64,000 nt of DNA from Streptococcus equinus (GTDB taxonomy: Bacteria; Bacillota; Bacilli; Lactobacillales; Streptococcaceae), in the NCBI RefSeq assembly GCF_900101445.1, contig NZ_FNKE01000001.1, forward strand, positions 682,001 to 746,000, read 5' to 3'. The notes under the pieces were generated by a model. That model was given only the letters and a program-made list of their open reading frames with translations, ran no database searches and was not told the origin of the DNA. How positions within the stretch are numbered: position 1 is the stretch's first letter; the number at the start of each line of letters is the position of its first letter. Both the position numbers and the translations under genes were made by a program. Positions 11,425-20,623 of this stretch are shown here, piece after piece.

Positions 11425-12188
11425 AGTAATTTTTCCAAACCATAAACAAGTTTATCTTGTTTCACAACTGCTTTAATTCCAATATTAACGCCACTCATAA
11501 ATGAAATACGATCATATGAATCATGACGAAGTGTCAAACCTTCACCTTGTGCTCCAAAAATAACTTCTTGGTGAGCAACCAAGCCAGGTAAGCGAACACT
11601 GTGGATACGCATGCCATCAAAATCAGCACCACGCGCACCCTTAAGTGTTTCTACTTCATCAGGAGCTCCTTGCTTTTTAGCTTGACGCACTTCGCGAATC
11701 AATTCAGCTGTTTTCACAGCTGTTCCTGAAGGAGCATCCTTCTTCTTATCATGATGTAGTTCAATAATTTCAAGGTCCGGAAAATATTTAGCTGCTTTAG
11801 CAGCAAATTCCATGAGTAAAATAGCACCAATAGCAAAGTTAGGGGCAATCAAACCACCGATTTTCTTGTCTTCAGAAAGAGCAATCAATTCGGCAATTTC
11901 GTCTTCAGAAAATCCTGTTGTCCCTACAACTGGAGCAAAGCCATTTTCCAAAGCAAAACGGGTATTTTCATAAGCAACAGCTGGCATGGTAAAATCAACC
12001 CACACATCAGCATCAAAACCAACTAACTGTGATTTGTCAGTAAAGACTGGAACACCATCAACTTCTGTTTCTGTCGCAAATGGATCAAGCAAAGCTGCTA
12101 AGTTCAATTCGTCATCTCCCTTAACCATATTTACTGCTGCTGAACCCATTCTCCCTTTAAATCCTGCTACGATAACTTTAATACTCAT
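11421..12188 (-). CDS. dapB: 4-hydroxy-tetrahydrodipicolinate reductase
   Basis: Second committed step of lysine synthesis; reduces hydroxy-tetrahydrodipicolinate with NAD(P)H. It has an N-terminal Rossmann motif ([14 protein letters not shown]), the catalytic signature [15 protein letters not shown], and a C-terminal substrate domain. A GTG start 24 bases upstream is possible, but it lies before the AGAGAGG ribosome-binding site, so MSIKVIVAG (255 aa) is preferred. It lies between degV and cca in one transcription unit. Confidence 0.94.
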   Translation of the reverse strand: MSIKVIVAGFKGRMGSAAVNMVKGDDELNLAALLDPFATETEVDGVPVFTDKSQLVGFDADVWVDFTMPAVAYENTRFALENGFAPVVGTTGFSEDEIAELIALSEDKKIGGLIAPNFAIGAILLMEFAAKAAKYFPDLEIIELHHDKKKDAPSGTAVKTAELIREVRQAKKQGAPDEVETLKGARGADFDGMRIHSVRLPGLVAHQEVIFGAQGEGLTLRHDSYDRISFMSGVNIGIKAVVKQDKLVYGLEKLL

Positions 12189-12212
12189 GTTTTTTCTTTT
12201 CCTCTCTAGCAC

Positions 12213-13061
12213 TTAGACAATTGGTGTGAAACCAAATGCAACGGCACCTTCCCCTAAATGAGTAGCAATTACGCCATCAAATGATACGATTTCAAGATTC
12301 TTCGTTTGACCTCTTTCAGCCAAAGCTTGATAGAAATGTTGAGCTTTTTCTTCTGCGCGAGAATGAATAATGAAAACTTCGTATTCTCCATTTTCAGTCA
12401 CGTCAGACAAAACATCAACAAGACGTTTGATAGCTTTTTTCTCAGTTCGCACTTTTTCATAAACTTCAATAACACCTTCGTCATTAAAGTAAAGAATTGG
12501 TTTGATGCTAAGCAAGTTACCAATCAAAGCTGAACCATTTGACAAACGTCCACCTTTTACCAAGTGATTCAAATCATCAACCATGATAAAGGCACTTGTT
12601 CCATCGATTTGCTTTTGCAATTTAGCCAAAATATCATCAAATGAAAGACCATTTTCAGCCCAATTAAGTGTGTTTTTAACCATGCTACCTAATGGTGCCG
12701 AAGTGATTTTACTATCTGGAAATGCAATCGTTAATTCAGGATAATCTTCAATTAAGAATTGGATATTCTGCCAAAATCCTGAAATGCCTGATGACAAGAA
12801 CAATCCCACAACGTGTGTGTAGCCTTCTGATGAAAGTTGTGTCAAAATTTCATCTAATTTAGCTAGACTTGGTTGGCTTGTTTTAGGTAAAGTTGGTGAC
12901 ATAGCCATTTTTCTGTAAAAATCATCAAGGCTCAAGTCTTTACCTTCAACGTAAGAAATACCACCAATCATGATTGGGATATCTAAGACAAAAAGATTTT
13001 CTTTTGCCTTAAGGTCATCTGACAAAACTGCGGTTGTATCTGTTATAACTGCTAATTTCAT
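12213..13061 (-). CDS. DegV family fatty-acid-binding protein
   Basis: DegV proteins bind long-chain fatty acids and hand them to fatty-acid kinase (FakB role). The 282-aa sequence has the [10 protein letters not shown] opening with the conserved Thr-Asp-Thr-Thr loop, the TSQPS motif near residue 61, and [11 protein letters not shown], all hallmarks of the family. Whether this copy is a FakB or an uncharacterised paralogue cannot be decided. Its start codon overlaps the stop of the DUF1149 gene. Confidence 0.88.
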   Translation of the reverse strand: MKLAVITDTTAVLSDDLKAKENLFVLDIPIMIGGISYVEGKDLSLDDFYRKMAMSPTLPKTSQPSLAKLDEILTQLSSEGYTHVVGLFLSSGISGFWQNIQFLIEDYPELTIAFPDSKITSAPLGSMVKNTLNWAENGLSFDDILAKLQKQIDGTSAFIMVDDLNHLVKGGRLSNGSALIGNLLSIKPILYFNDEGVIEVYEKVRTEKKAIKRLVDVLSDVTENGEYEVFIIHSRAEEKAQHFYQALAERGQTKNLEIVSFDGVIATHLGEGAVAFGFTPIV

Positions 13062-13441
13062 TAACTTCTAAACTCCAATTTAACCCCTGGACGATCGAGG
13101 GCAATTTCGGTTACTTCGTATGTTAGGCGTTGCACAATATCAAGTAAAGGCGCTGCCAAATATTCAACTTCGTCCTTAGTGAATTCACTTGGTTCATTGA
13201 CAATACGATTTTGAATGTGAACCATTTGTGAAACAACACCGCTAATGACAAACTCTTGTTTTACGACCATAAATTGTAAAACTGAAACGATTGTTGTTTG
13301 ATTATTGTCTGTGTCTTTTTTCACTAATTGAAATGTGACTTCAAAATTAGTCTTCGGTGTACCATTTTCTTTTTCCCATTCGAGATTTCTTGCGTCATAA
13401 TGGTATTGGTTGACAAATTCTTTTTCACGTACTACTTCCAT
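13061..13441 (-). CDS. DUF1149 / SecB-like protein
   Basis: A 126-residue soluble protein of the DUF1149 family, small and restricted to lactic acid bacteria, with a predicted SecB-like beta-sheet fold; function unknown. The upstream in-frame codons (MIYKEEIS) overlap the ribosome-binding site AGAGGAG, so the start is placed at MEVVREK. A promoter with TATAAT at 13471-13476 and a TGCAAA -35 at 13494-13499 precedes it; it appears to be the first gene of the DUF1149-degV-dapB-cca-ABC-F operon. Confidence 0.8.
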   Translation of the reverse strand: MEVVREKEFVNQYHYDARNLEWEKENGTPKTNFEVTFQLVKKDTDNNQTTIVSVLQFMVVKQEFVISGVVSQMVHIQNRIVNEPSEFTKDEVEYLAAPLLDIVQRLTYEVTEIALDRPGVKLEFRS

Positions 13442-13470
13442 ACTTATCTCCTCTTTGTATATCACTTTTC

Positions 13471-13499
13471 ATTATAGCATATTTCAACTCTATTTTGCA
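13471..13499 (-). promoter_or_regulatory. Promoter of the DUF1149-degV-dapB-cca operon
   Basis: TGCAAA, 17 bases, TATAAT with a TGC extended -10 immediately before it, on the minus strand 30 bases ahead of the DUF1149 start. Confidence 0.55.
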
Positions 13500-13560
13500 C
13501 GCTTTTCTTTGAACTTTAAAGCAATACTGACAATTCTTTTTTTAACTCAAAAAAGTGTGT

Positions 13561-14220
13561 TTACCAACTATCATAGATGGTCAAATCGTATTCTGAAATG
13601 AGCTGATTTAATTTGCTACCGTAAGACGTATCTGTGGCATAAGTCCCCGTCAGTGCTGCTGTCGCATCTTGATATGATGCAGTTCTTGATTTATGCACGC
13701 CAGCATACAAATCTTTTTGAAGAAACTGAGCATAATCCTGCAAGGATTCTTCCAAACTACCATAAGAACGAAATTGAGCATCAATGGTATAGGAATTCCC
13801 ATTACCATCATCCTCCCAAGTCTGCATAGTCACCGATTGCCCCTTATAATCCCCTTTGATGCCAAAGAAATTATAATTAGGTGCCTGACTCAGTTTTGAC
13901 TGACCACTGTTCGACTCTAAAATAGCTTGCGCAATCATGACTGATGCGTAAAGGTCATTTTGCGCAGCAATTTGACGAGCTGATTCACCAATCGTTTGAA
14001 TAAAAGATATGGTCGTCGTGTCTTGGGATGACTGGCTAGTGTCTGCGGAGGCTGGGTTTGCTGCTTCTTGCGAATGATAAGCAAAGAAAATCAAAGTCAA
14101 AAAAGCCAAAAAGGCTAAAAAAATCATGCCATATAAGACAGAACGAGGAACATTCTTTCGACGTCTTTTCCCGCTAACCTTTCTTCTTTTCTTCCTTTTT
14201 CTAACCTTTGCCAAATACAT
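13561..14220 (-). CDS. Membrane-anchored GH73 N-acetylglucosaminidase-type hydrolase
   Basis: 219 aa: a very basic cytoplasmic N-terminus (KVRKRKKRRKVSGKRRRKN), one membrane helix (about residues 29-47), a Ser/Thr-rich linker, then a GH73-type mannosyl-glycoprotein endo-beta-N-acetylglucosaminidase domain (IAAQNDLYASVMIAQAILESNSGQSKLSQAPNYNFFGIKG..., with the catalytic Glu in AILESN). Probably cleaves peptidoglycan glycan strands during growth or separation. It lacks the wall-binding repeats found in larger autolysins, so it is held at the membrane. Confidence 0.88.
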   Translation of the reverse strand: MYLAKVRKRKKRRKVSGKRRRKNVPRSVLYGMIFLAFLAFLTLIFFAYHSQEAANPASADTSQSSQDTTTISFIQTIGESARQIAAQNDLYASVMIAQAILESNSGQSKLSQAPNYNFFGIKGDYKGQSVTMQTWEDDGNGNSYTIDAQFRSYGSLEESLQDYAQFLQKDLYAGVHKSRTASYQDATAALTGTYATDTSYGSKLNQLISEYDLTIYDSW

Positions 14221-14301
14221 TCAGTCCTTTCAAAAAGTCACCTTTCAGTATAACAAATTTTTGATAAAAAAGAGACCCTCAGCCGTTATTGACACAAATT
14301 C

Positions 14302-14337
14302 TTAAAAAGAGCCTTAGACAAAACTCTCTAAGACTCC
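14302..14337 (-). terminator. Terminator after the Dxs-like gene
   Basis: A 10-bp stem (14309-14318 with 14327-14336) with one G-U pair is followed on the minus strand by a T run. Confidence 0.8.
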
Positions 14338-14352
14338 TTTTTTCTATTTAAA

Positions 14353-16113
14353 TCAAGCAAGATTCGCTAAAATAGTGTTAACAATATTATCAACCGTCAC
14401 ACCATTTTCTGCCAAAAGTTCTTTAGCATTGTAACGGTCATGAAAGGCCTTCTCAACACCATAATTTTGAACTTTAAGATCTGTATTTCCAAGGCAACTT
14501 GCTATCATTTGACCATAGCCACCTTCAAGCACACCATCTTCCAAAGTCACCACAATTTGGTGTTCAGATTCCAAACTATCAAGCAATTCTTCATCCAATC
14601 CTGTGATGAATTTTGGATTAACAAGGGTTGCTGTGATTCCGTGCTTGTCAGCCAACTCTTTAGCCACTTCTTCAGCTAAACCATAGAAATTCCCAAGACC
14701 AAAGATAGCAACCTTGCTACCTTTTTGAGTGACTTGGTTCTTGTTAAGAATTGAATAGTCTGTTGTATCAGCTACTCCAGTCTCGCGAAGTGGACCAACT
14801 GGAATGCGAATAGCAACTGGATGTTCATTTTGCTCAACAGCCCAGTCAAGCATAGCCAGATGCTCTTCTTTACTTGTTGGTGCCAAGTAAACCACATTTG
14901 GAATGTGAGCCAAAAATGGAATATCGAAGAAACCAAGGTGACTTTCATCATTCATGGCACTAACTGACGCTGAGTAAACCAAGGTTGTCACTGGAAGGTT
15001 ATTAAGCGCGATATCATGTGACCATTGGTCATAAGTACGTTGCATAAATGGTGCCGCTACGTACCAGATTGGTTTTGCACCATTTTTAGCAAGACCAGCT
15101 GCCATAGTCGCTGCTTCTTCTTCAGCAATCCCTACATCAACAAATTGTTTGCCAGCTTTTTGACGTTGCTCTTGATTCAACATAAACATTGGTGTTCCCG
15201 CATTAACAGCAACAACCGTTGGGTCTTTTTCAATCTTGTCTAAAACAAATTGTGTCGTAATGCTGTTGTAAGTTTCACCTGAAGAAGCGTTGCGAAGGTA
15301 TTCTCCAGTTTCTGGATTGTAAGGTCCACCAGCATGGAAGGCTTCGCGATTTTCTTCCATAAATGACACGCCGTGACCTTTTTGCGTATGAATATGTAGC
15401 AAGACTGGGTGATTAGCATCTTTAACTTCTTCAAAAAGAGTAATTAATTGAGCTAAATCATTTCCAGCATCAAGGTAATGGTAGTCAAAACCAAGTGCTT
15501 CAAAGAAATTATTAGTAGCTTTGCCATTGTTTTCGCGTAACTCACGAAGAGCTGTATAGATACCGCCAGTCGGGTTAACAGCGATTGACTGATCGTTATC
15601 GTTGACAATAACAATCGTATTTGTCCCTTCTGTTGCGATTTGGTTCAAACCTTCATAAGCCATACCACCTGATAATGAGCCATCACCGATAACTGCGACA
15701 ACATTGTATGATTCATTTTTTAAATCACGCGCTTTTGCCACACCTGAAGCTAGTGACAAAGAGGTTGAAGTATGTCCGATAGTAAACAAATCATGTTCGC
15801 TTTCTTTGGGATTTGTATAACCAGACACGTCGTCATAGTGAGCTGGGTCAAGAAAAGCTTGCGCACGCCCAGTCAACATTTTATGAACGTATGATTGGTG
15901 AGAAACGTCAAAGATAAATTTATCAACCGGTGAATTAAAGACGTAGTGCATTGCAACTGTCATTTCCACCATACCAAAGTTAGGTCCGTTGTGTCCGCCA
16001 TGCTGACTTGTTTTTTCAAGCAATGCTTGACGAGCTTCATCGACCACACGTTGCAAATCCTCACGAGACAATTGTTTTAAATCTTGTGGTGATGCAATTG
16101 TTTCAAGTACCAT
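14353..16113 (-). CDS. Dxs-like thiamine-diphosphate transketolase-family enzyme
   Basis: 586 aa, clearly homologous over its whole length to 1-deoxy-D-xylulose-5-phosphate synthase but shorter than usual (about 620). ThDP-binding and catalytic residues are present: His41 in QHGGH, His72/His77 in FDVSHQSYVHK, IGDGSLSGG with Asp144, NDND and Glu331 in VGIAEEE. By hand alignment with E. coli Dxs, the glyceraldehyde-phosphate-binding Tyr392, Arg420 and Asp427 are replaced by Ala353, Ser381 and Asn388. Streptococci normally make isoprenoids by the mevalonate route, so a different acceptor or role (for example in thiamine, pyridoxal or aldehyde metabolism) is plausible. Monocistronic, behind a MerR-type promoter. 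Confidence 0.85.
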   Translation of the reverse strand: MVLETIASPQDLKQLSREDLQRVVDEARQALLEKTSQHGGHNGPNFGMVEMTVAMHYVFNSPVDKFIFDVSHQSYVHKMLTGRAQAFLDPAHYDDVSGYTNPKESEHDLFTIGHTSTSLSLASGVAKARDLKNESYNVVAVIGDGSLSGGMAYEGLNQIATEGTNTIVIVNDNDQSIAVNPTGGIYTALRELRENNGKATNNFFEALGFDYHYLDAGNDLAQLITLFEEVKDANHPVLLHIHTQKGHGVSFMEENREAFHAGGPYNPETGEYLRNASSGETYNSITTQFVLDKIEKDPTVVAVNAGTPMFMLNQEQRQKAGKQFVDVGIAEEEAATMAAGLAKNGAKPIWYVAAPFMQRTYDQWSHDIALNNLPVTTLVYSASVSAMNDESHLGFFDIPFLAHIPNVVYLAPTSKEEHLAMLDWAVEQNEHPVAIRIPVGPLRETGVADTTDYSILNKNQVTQKGSKVAIFGLGNFYGLAEEVAKELADKHGITATLVNPKFITGLDEELLDSLESEHQIVVTLEDGVLEGGYGQMIASCLGNTDLKVQNYGVEKAFHDRYNAKELLAENGVTVDNIVNTILANLA

Positions 16114-16173
16114 ATATTTCTCCTTTTATTATCAATCAATTTTGAAAACTTCTCAGTTTTTCCAAGTATCCCT

Positions 16174-16204
16174 ATCATACACCTTGGAGTAAACTCCAAG
16201 TCAA
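16174..16204 (-). promoter_or_regulatory. MerR-type promoter of the Dxs-like gene
   Basis: TTGACT (16199-16204) and TATGAT (16174-16179) are separated by 19 bases. The spacer and the edge of the -35 hold a perfect 8+2+8 palindrome, CTTGGAGTAAACTCCAAG (16183-16200). An overlong spacer carrying the operator is the signature of MerR-family activation by promoter untwisting. No MerR gene is in this window. Confidence 0.8.
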
Positions 16205-16226
16205 GCAAAAAAATGATTTTTAAAAA

Positions 16227-16257
16227 GAAAAAAGAGAGATAATCTCTATCTCTCTTG
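16227..16257 (-). terminator. Terminator of the metE-metF operon
   Basis: An 8-bp stem GAGAGATA/TATCTCTC (16234-16241 and 16247-16254) is followed on the minus strand by a T-rich run. Confidence 0.8.
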
Positions 16258-16258
16258 A

Positions 16259-18115
16259 TTAAGGTATTATTTGGTGACTTTGTTCAACTTTCTGATGGAT
16301 ATATTCAACCAAGTCAACAGTTAAATCATATCGCGTAAATGGTGTAATGAGGTAAATACCGTTAAAGAATTTTAAGGCATGATCAATTAATTGTTTACTT
16401 TCTTCTAAAGCCAATTGTTGGCATTTTTCCTTGTCATCTTTGACGGCCTCTAGTTTTGCTAGAAAGTCATCTGATAGCTGAATGCCAGGTACTTCATTGT
16501 GAAGGAAAATAGCATTGTTATAGCTAGTAATTGGCATAATACCAACAAAAAATGGCGTTTCATAATCTCGTGTTAGCTCTGCTAAATTTTCAATAATTTC
16601 ACTATTAAAAATAGGCTGCGTAATAAAACAATCTGCTCCAGCAGCAATTTTTCTTTCAATCAATCGACCGCAACGTGATAAATTTTTGACATTTGGATTG
16701 AAAGCTGCTGCTGCTGTAAAGGTTGTTTCTTTTTTAATGCTTGCGCCACTGTAACCTATTCCCTTGTTAAGTTGCTTAATCAGCTCCAATAACTTGAAGC
16801 TCGTGGCATCATAGACGCTGGTTGCTCCCGGAAAATCTCCTATTTTAGATGGATCTCCTGTAATCGCTAGTACCTGATGAAAGCCCAACACGTCCATCCC
16901 CAAAAGACGTGATTGAAGCCCAATCATATTGTGGTCGCGACAAGATAAGTGCAGTAAAAACGGTGTTGAAATCTCATTTTTCAAAAGCGAGGCAATACTA
17001 ACATTACAGATACGTGTCTTAGCTAGCGAATTATCTGCCAGCGTAATCGCAGATACCCCAGCCTCGTCCAAAGTTTTTACCCCTTCTGTAAACTTTCTAA
17101 TATCAAGTGTTTTTGGAGGATCAAGCTCCGCAATAATGGTCACTTTTCGCTTCACTTTGTCGACGATCGTTTCTGACTGTTTAACAGCCTTAATCAGCTC
17201 TGCTTCTTCGACCATCGGTGTAACAAATTTGCGTGAAACTGGTTTTAAGCCTTTTATTGCACGCTTAACTGCTCTGATATGGTCAGGCGTTGTGCCACAA
17301 CACCCACCAATCAGACGTGCTCCTTCAGCCACAAGCAGCTCGGCACTTTTCCCAAAATAATCGGCATTTTGACTAAAACCATATTGACCACTACCATTGT
17401 CATCAACAAAGGATAACAAACTGGCATTTGGATAAACCGACAAATACGACTGAGCAAACAGTGGCACTTGCTTGAGCGATTGAATCATGTGGTAAGGTCC
17501 CAAATGGCAATTGAGTCCTACAATGTCTGCTCCAAGCATCACTAGTTTCCCAAAGATTTCAACCAATGGACGACCATTTTCGGTTATTCCCGCTTCATGA
17601 ATGGAAATATTGGTAATAATCGGCAAATCCGTCAAAGGTCTAACAGCTTTCAGAACCTCTACAATTTCTTCTTCATCATAGTAGGTTTCAAATAAAAGAC
17701 CATCGATTTCCTTTGTTTCAAGCAAATAACCAACTTGTTCTAAAGTTTCCTTGATAATCTCATCAAGCGATAATTCACATTGCTTGAGACCACGAAGAGC
17801 ACCGACTGTTCCCAAAACAAAGGTATCCTCGCCAGCTGCTTGCCTTGCAATTTTGACACCAGCTTGATTGATTTCCTTAACTTTATTGCCATAACCATAC
17901 CCTTCTAGTCGATGCCTTTTGGCAGCATAGGTATTGGTCTGAATGACATCAGCTCCTGCTTCAATATAAGCCTTGTGAATGGCTAATACTTTTTCAGGAT
18001 GCGTCAAATTATAAGCCTCATAGCAATTATCAAGACCATTGGCATAAAGAAGAGTTCCCATAGCACCGTCAGCGACTAAAATATCTGTTTTTAAACGTTC
18101 TAATAATCCTGACAT
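16259..18115 (-). CDS. Bifunctional homocysteine S-methyltransferase / methylenetetrahydrofolate reductase
   Basis: 618 aa fusion of two methionine-pathway modules. Residues about 1-290 are a homocysteine methyltransferase (MmuM-like) domain with the zinc-binding GLNCHLGP and GGCCGTTPDHI cysteines. Residues about 330-610 are a MetF-type (beta/alpha)8 barrel with LDPPKT, HLSCRDHN, ITGDP and ITQPIF motifs that bind FAD and folate. The MetF half supplies 5-methyl-THF to MetE, encoded 14 bases upstream; the first half may recycle S-methylmethionine or SAM-derived methyl groups. This YitJ-like fusion is common in Firmicutes. Confidence 0.93.
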   Translation of the reverse strand: MSGLLERLKTDILVADGAMGTLLYANGLDNCYEAYNLTHPEKVLAIHKAYIEAGADVIQTNTYAAKRHRLEGYGYGNKVKEINQAGVKIARQAAGEDTFVLGTVGALRGLKQCELSLDEIIKETLEQVGYLLETKEIDGLLFETYYDEEEIVEVLKAVRPLTDLPIITNISIHEAGITENGRPLVEIFGKLVMLGADIVGLNCHLGPYHMIQSLKQVPLFAQSYLSVYPNASLLSFVDDNGSGQYGFSQNADYFGKSAELLVAEGARLIGGCCGTTPDHIRAVKRAIKGLKPVSRKFVTPMVEEAELIKAVKQSETIVDKVKRKVTIIAELDPPKTLDIRKFTEGVKTLDEAGVSAITLADNSLAKTRICNVSIASLLKNEISTPFLLHLSCRDHNMIGLQSRLLGMDVLGFHQVLAITGDPSKIGDFPGATSVYDATSFKLLELIKQLNKGIGYSGASIKKETTFTAAAAFNPNVKNLSRCGRLIERKIAAGADCFITQPIFNSEIIENLAELTRDYETPFFVGIMPITSYNNAIFLHNEVPGIQLSDDFLAKLEAVKDDKEKCQQLALEESKQLIDHALKFFNGIYLITPFTRYDLTVDLVEYIHQKVEQSHQIIP

Positions 18116-18129
18116 AGCTTAAGCCTTCC

Positions 18130-20364
18130 TTATTTTCCGTATTTTGCACGAACTTCTTTAGTTGCTTCTACCAACACTTTAAGAGCTGCAATTGTTTCTG
18201 GTTCACGGCGTGTTTTCAAACCACAGTCAGGGTTAACCCAGAATTGTTCCAATGATAATTGACGAAGTGGACGTTCGATATTTGCAATAACTTCTTCTTT
18301 ACTTGGCACACGTGGTGAGTGAATATCGTAAACCCCAAGACCAATTCCAAGTGGGTAAACTGCTGTTTCAAATGATTCAATGACATCACCGTGGCTACGA
18401 CTTGTTTCGATAGAAATCACATCAGCATCCAAATCACGGATAGAATCAATGATTTCATTGAACTTAGAGTAGCACATGTGAGTGTGAATTTGAGTATCAT
18501 CTTTGACAGATGATGTTGCAACGCGGAAGGCATGCACAGCGTCATCGAGATAAGCTTTTTGTTTAGCTTTACGAAGTGGCAGACCTTCACGAAGCGCAGC
18601 TTCATCCACTTGAATAATGGCAATACCTGCATCTTCAAGCAACTTGATTTCGTCTTTGATAGCAAGTCCAATTTGATTGAAAAGGTCTGCTCGAGAAATA
18701 TCTGAACGCTCAAATGACCAGTTAGTAATAGTAATTGGACCAGTCAACATTCCTTTCACAGGACGGTCAGTCAAACTTTGCGCATAAACCACTTCTTTTA
18801 CTGACAAGGGTTGAATGTGTTTCACATCACCATAAATAATTGGTGGTTTAACCGCACGAGACCCATATGATTGCACCCAACCAAGTTTAGTTGTGGTAAA
18901 ACCAGCTAATTTTTGACCGAAGAATTCAACCATGTCCACACGTTCAAATTCACCGTGTACTAATACATCAATATCCAAGTCTTCTTGAATTTTAATCCAA
19001 CGAGCAATTTCTGATTTGATGAAATCTTCGTATTCAGCATCAGAGATATTACCACGTTTCCAAGCGAGACGAGTACGACGAACTTCTGGTGATTGAGGGA
19101 ATGACCCAATTGTCGTTGTTGGAAGTGTTGGTAACCCAAGTTTTTCTTGTTGCACCTTGCGGCGAACTTTATAATCCACACGCTCAGTCGGCACATTTTC
19201 TAAACTTTCAAGAGTCACATTTCGGAAATCAGCTGCTTGCAAAGCATCAAAATCAGCCACATGTTGCTTATAAGCTTCAGATTCCTGACCATCCAAGTGT
19301 TGACTCAAGAGTTTAAGTTCTTGCAATTTTTCATCTGCAAAAGCAAGACCATTTTTAAGAACAGGATCAAGATCCGTTTCATTTTTAGTAGTTACAGGCA
19401 CATGAAGAAGTGAACAAGATGGTTGAATCACAAGGTTTCCAACTTTAGCTTGAAGTTTTTTCAACAATTCTGATGTTTTTTCAAAATCAGTTGCCCAGAT
19501 GTTACGTCCATCAACAACCCCAGCAAACACTTCTTTATTTTCAAAATAACCAGCTTCAACCGCTTCAAGATTTTCATCAAGACCATGAACAAAATCAAGA
19601 CCAAATGCGGCAACCGGAAGTTCTGATAACTCTTTAGCATCAATCAAAGCTTCGAAATATGTTTGGAAAATGATCTTAGCTTGTGGCACTTCTTTGGCAA
19701 AATAAGCATAAACGCATTTGGCTGCTTCAAGAAGATCTGCCCCTTCATCCGTTACAAAAATCGGTTCATCAACTTGAATGTATGTTGCACCAGCTTCAAC
19801 CAATTCTGTAAAGACTTGTTTGTAAAGTGGCAGAAGTTTTTTTACCGCTGAAGTAAAATCGCTAACCTCAGATGACAAGGCGACATAAGTGATTGGCCCA
19901 GTAATAACTGGCTTAGCCTTATCACCAACAACTTCTTTAGCTTCAAGGTACAAATCAAGCAAGCGTGTATTTGTCAAATGCGGTTTAACTTTTGACCATT
20001 CTGGAACAATGTAGTGATAGTTGGTGTTGAACCATTTTTTCATTGATGAAGCAACATTATCCTTGTTACCACGCGCAATCGCAAAGAACAAATCAAGATT
20101 AATCTCTTCCTTGGCAAAACGATTTGGAATCACGCCAAATTGCACAGACAAATCCAAAATATGATCGTAAAGTGAAAAATCACCAACAGGAATAAAATCA
20201 AGACCTGCATCAGCTTGTTTTTTCAAAAATGACAAGCGCAATGCTTTCGCTTCAGCTTGTAATTCATCTTGTGAGATATTGCCAGCCCAATAAGACTCAA
20301 TCAATTTTTTCCACTCACGATTCTCACCCAAACGCGGATATCCCAAATTCGAAACCTTAACCAT
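18130..20364 (-). CDS. metE: Cobalamin-independent methionine synthase
   Basis: Transfers the methyl group of 5-methyl-tetrahydropteroyltriglutamate to homocysteine. The 744-residue protein has the two (beta/alpha)8 halves; zinc ligands appear in the C-terminal half as HMCYS (His, Cys), Glu in ISIETSRS, and Cys in NPDCGLKTR; the N-terminal [11 protein letters not shown] folate motif is intact. It is the first gene of the metE-metF operon, with AGGAGG six bases before the ATG and MET-box operators upstream. The MetE-stimulating regulator MtaR is encoded in this same window at 42 kb. Confidence 0.96.
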   Translation of the reverse strand: MVKVSNLGYPRLGENREWKKLIESYWAGNISQDELQAEAKALRLSFLKKQADAGLDFIPVGDFSLYDHILDLSVQFGVIPNRFAKEEINLDLFFAIARGNKDNVASSMKKWFNTNYHYIVPEWSKVKPHLTNTRLLDLYLEAKEVVGDKAKPVITGPITYVALSSEVSDFTSAVKKLLPLYKQVFTELVEAGATYIQVDEPIFVTDEGADLLEAAKCVYAYFAKEVPQAKIIFQTYFEALIDAKELSELPVAAFGLDFVHGLDENLEAVEAGYFENKEVFAGVVDGRNIWATDFEKTSELLKKLQAKVGNLVIQPSCSLLHVPVTTKNETDLDPVLKNGLAFADEKLQELKLLSQHLDGQESEAYKQHVADFDALQAADFRNVTLESLENVPTERVDYKVRRKVQQEKLGLPTLPTTTIGSFPQSPEVRRTRLAWKRGNISDAEYEDFIKSEIARWIKIQEDLDIDVLVHGEFERVDMVEFFGQKLAGFTTTKLGWVQSYGSRAVKPPIIYGDVKHIQPLSVKEVVYAQSLTDRPVKGMLTGPITITNWSFERSDISRADLFNQIGLAIKDEIKLLEDAGIAIIQVDEAALREGLPLRKAKQKAYLDDAVHAFRVATSSVKDDTQIHTHMCYSKFNEIIDSIRDLDADVISIETSRSHGDVIESFETAVYPLGIGLGVYDIHSPRVPSKEEVIANIERPLRQLSLEQFWVNPDCGLKTRREPETIAALKVLVEATKEVRAKYGK

Positions 20365-20383
20365 AGTTACCTCCTATAACCGT

Positions 20384-20534
20384 ATTAGTTTAAAACTATA
20401 CAATCCAAAAATTTTATAGTTAAGATTTTAAACGATAAACCCTTATTTTTCAATGGTTCTAGCCATTCTATCTTTTTATGCTTTGCTATAGTTTTTAACT
20501 ATGCAATTAGAATCTGCTATAGTTTAAAACTATA
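20384..20534 (-). promoter_or_regulatory. metE control region: three MET-boxes and promoter
   Basis: The streptococcal MET-box (consensus TATAGTTTnAAACTATA, target of the LysR regulator MtaR/MetR) occurs at 20518-20534 (TATAGTTTAAAACTATA, perfect palindrome core), at 20487-20503 (TATAGTTTTTAACTATG), 31 bases away, and at 20384-20400 (ATTAGTTTAAAACTATA), between promoter and start codon. A promoter with TTGAAA (20448-20453), 17 bases, TAAAAT (20425-20430) lies between the two upstream boxes and the downstream one. Confidence 0.85.
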
Positions 20535-20549
20535 ACGAAAACTTTCACA

Positions 20550-20582
20550 CAAAAAAAGAATTCCCGAAGGAATCCTTTTTTC
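20550..20582. terminator. Terminator of the fructose operon
   Basis: Stem of seven pairs (20558-20564 with 20569-20575, CGAA loop on the + strand) with A and T runs on both sides; it closes the fruRKA transcript on the minus strand. Confidence 0.85.
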
Positions 20583-20623
20583 ATTGTTAGATTAATAAAA
20601 TTTTGTATTGTAATGACTTGTAA

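Noticed and set aside
16929-17360. 143-codon + strand frame opposite the methylenetetrahydrofolate reductase fusion
   Set aside because: Entirely antisense to a strongly conserved gene, with low-complexity composition and no ribosome-binding site.
20365-20560. SAM-responsive riboswitch upstream of metE
   Set aside because: No kink-turn or S-box core is visible; the region is explained by MET-boxes and a promoter.
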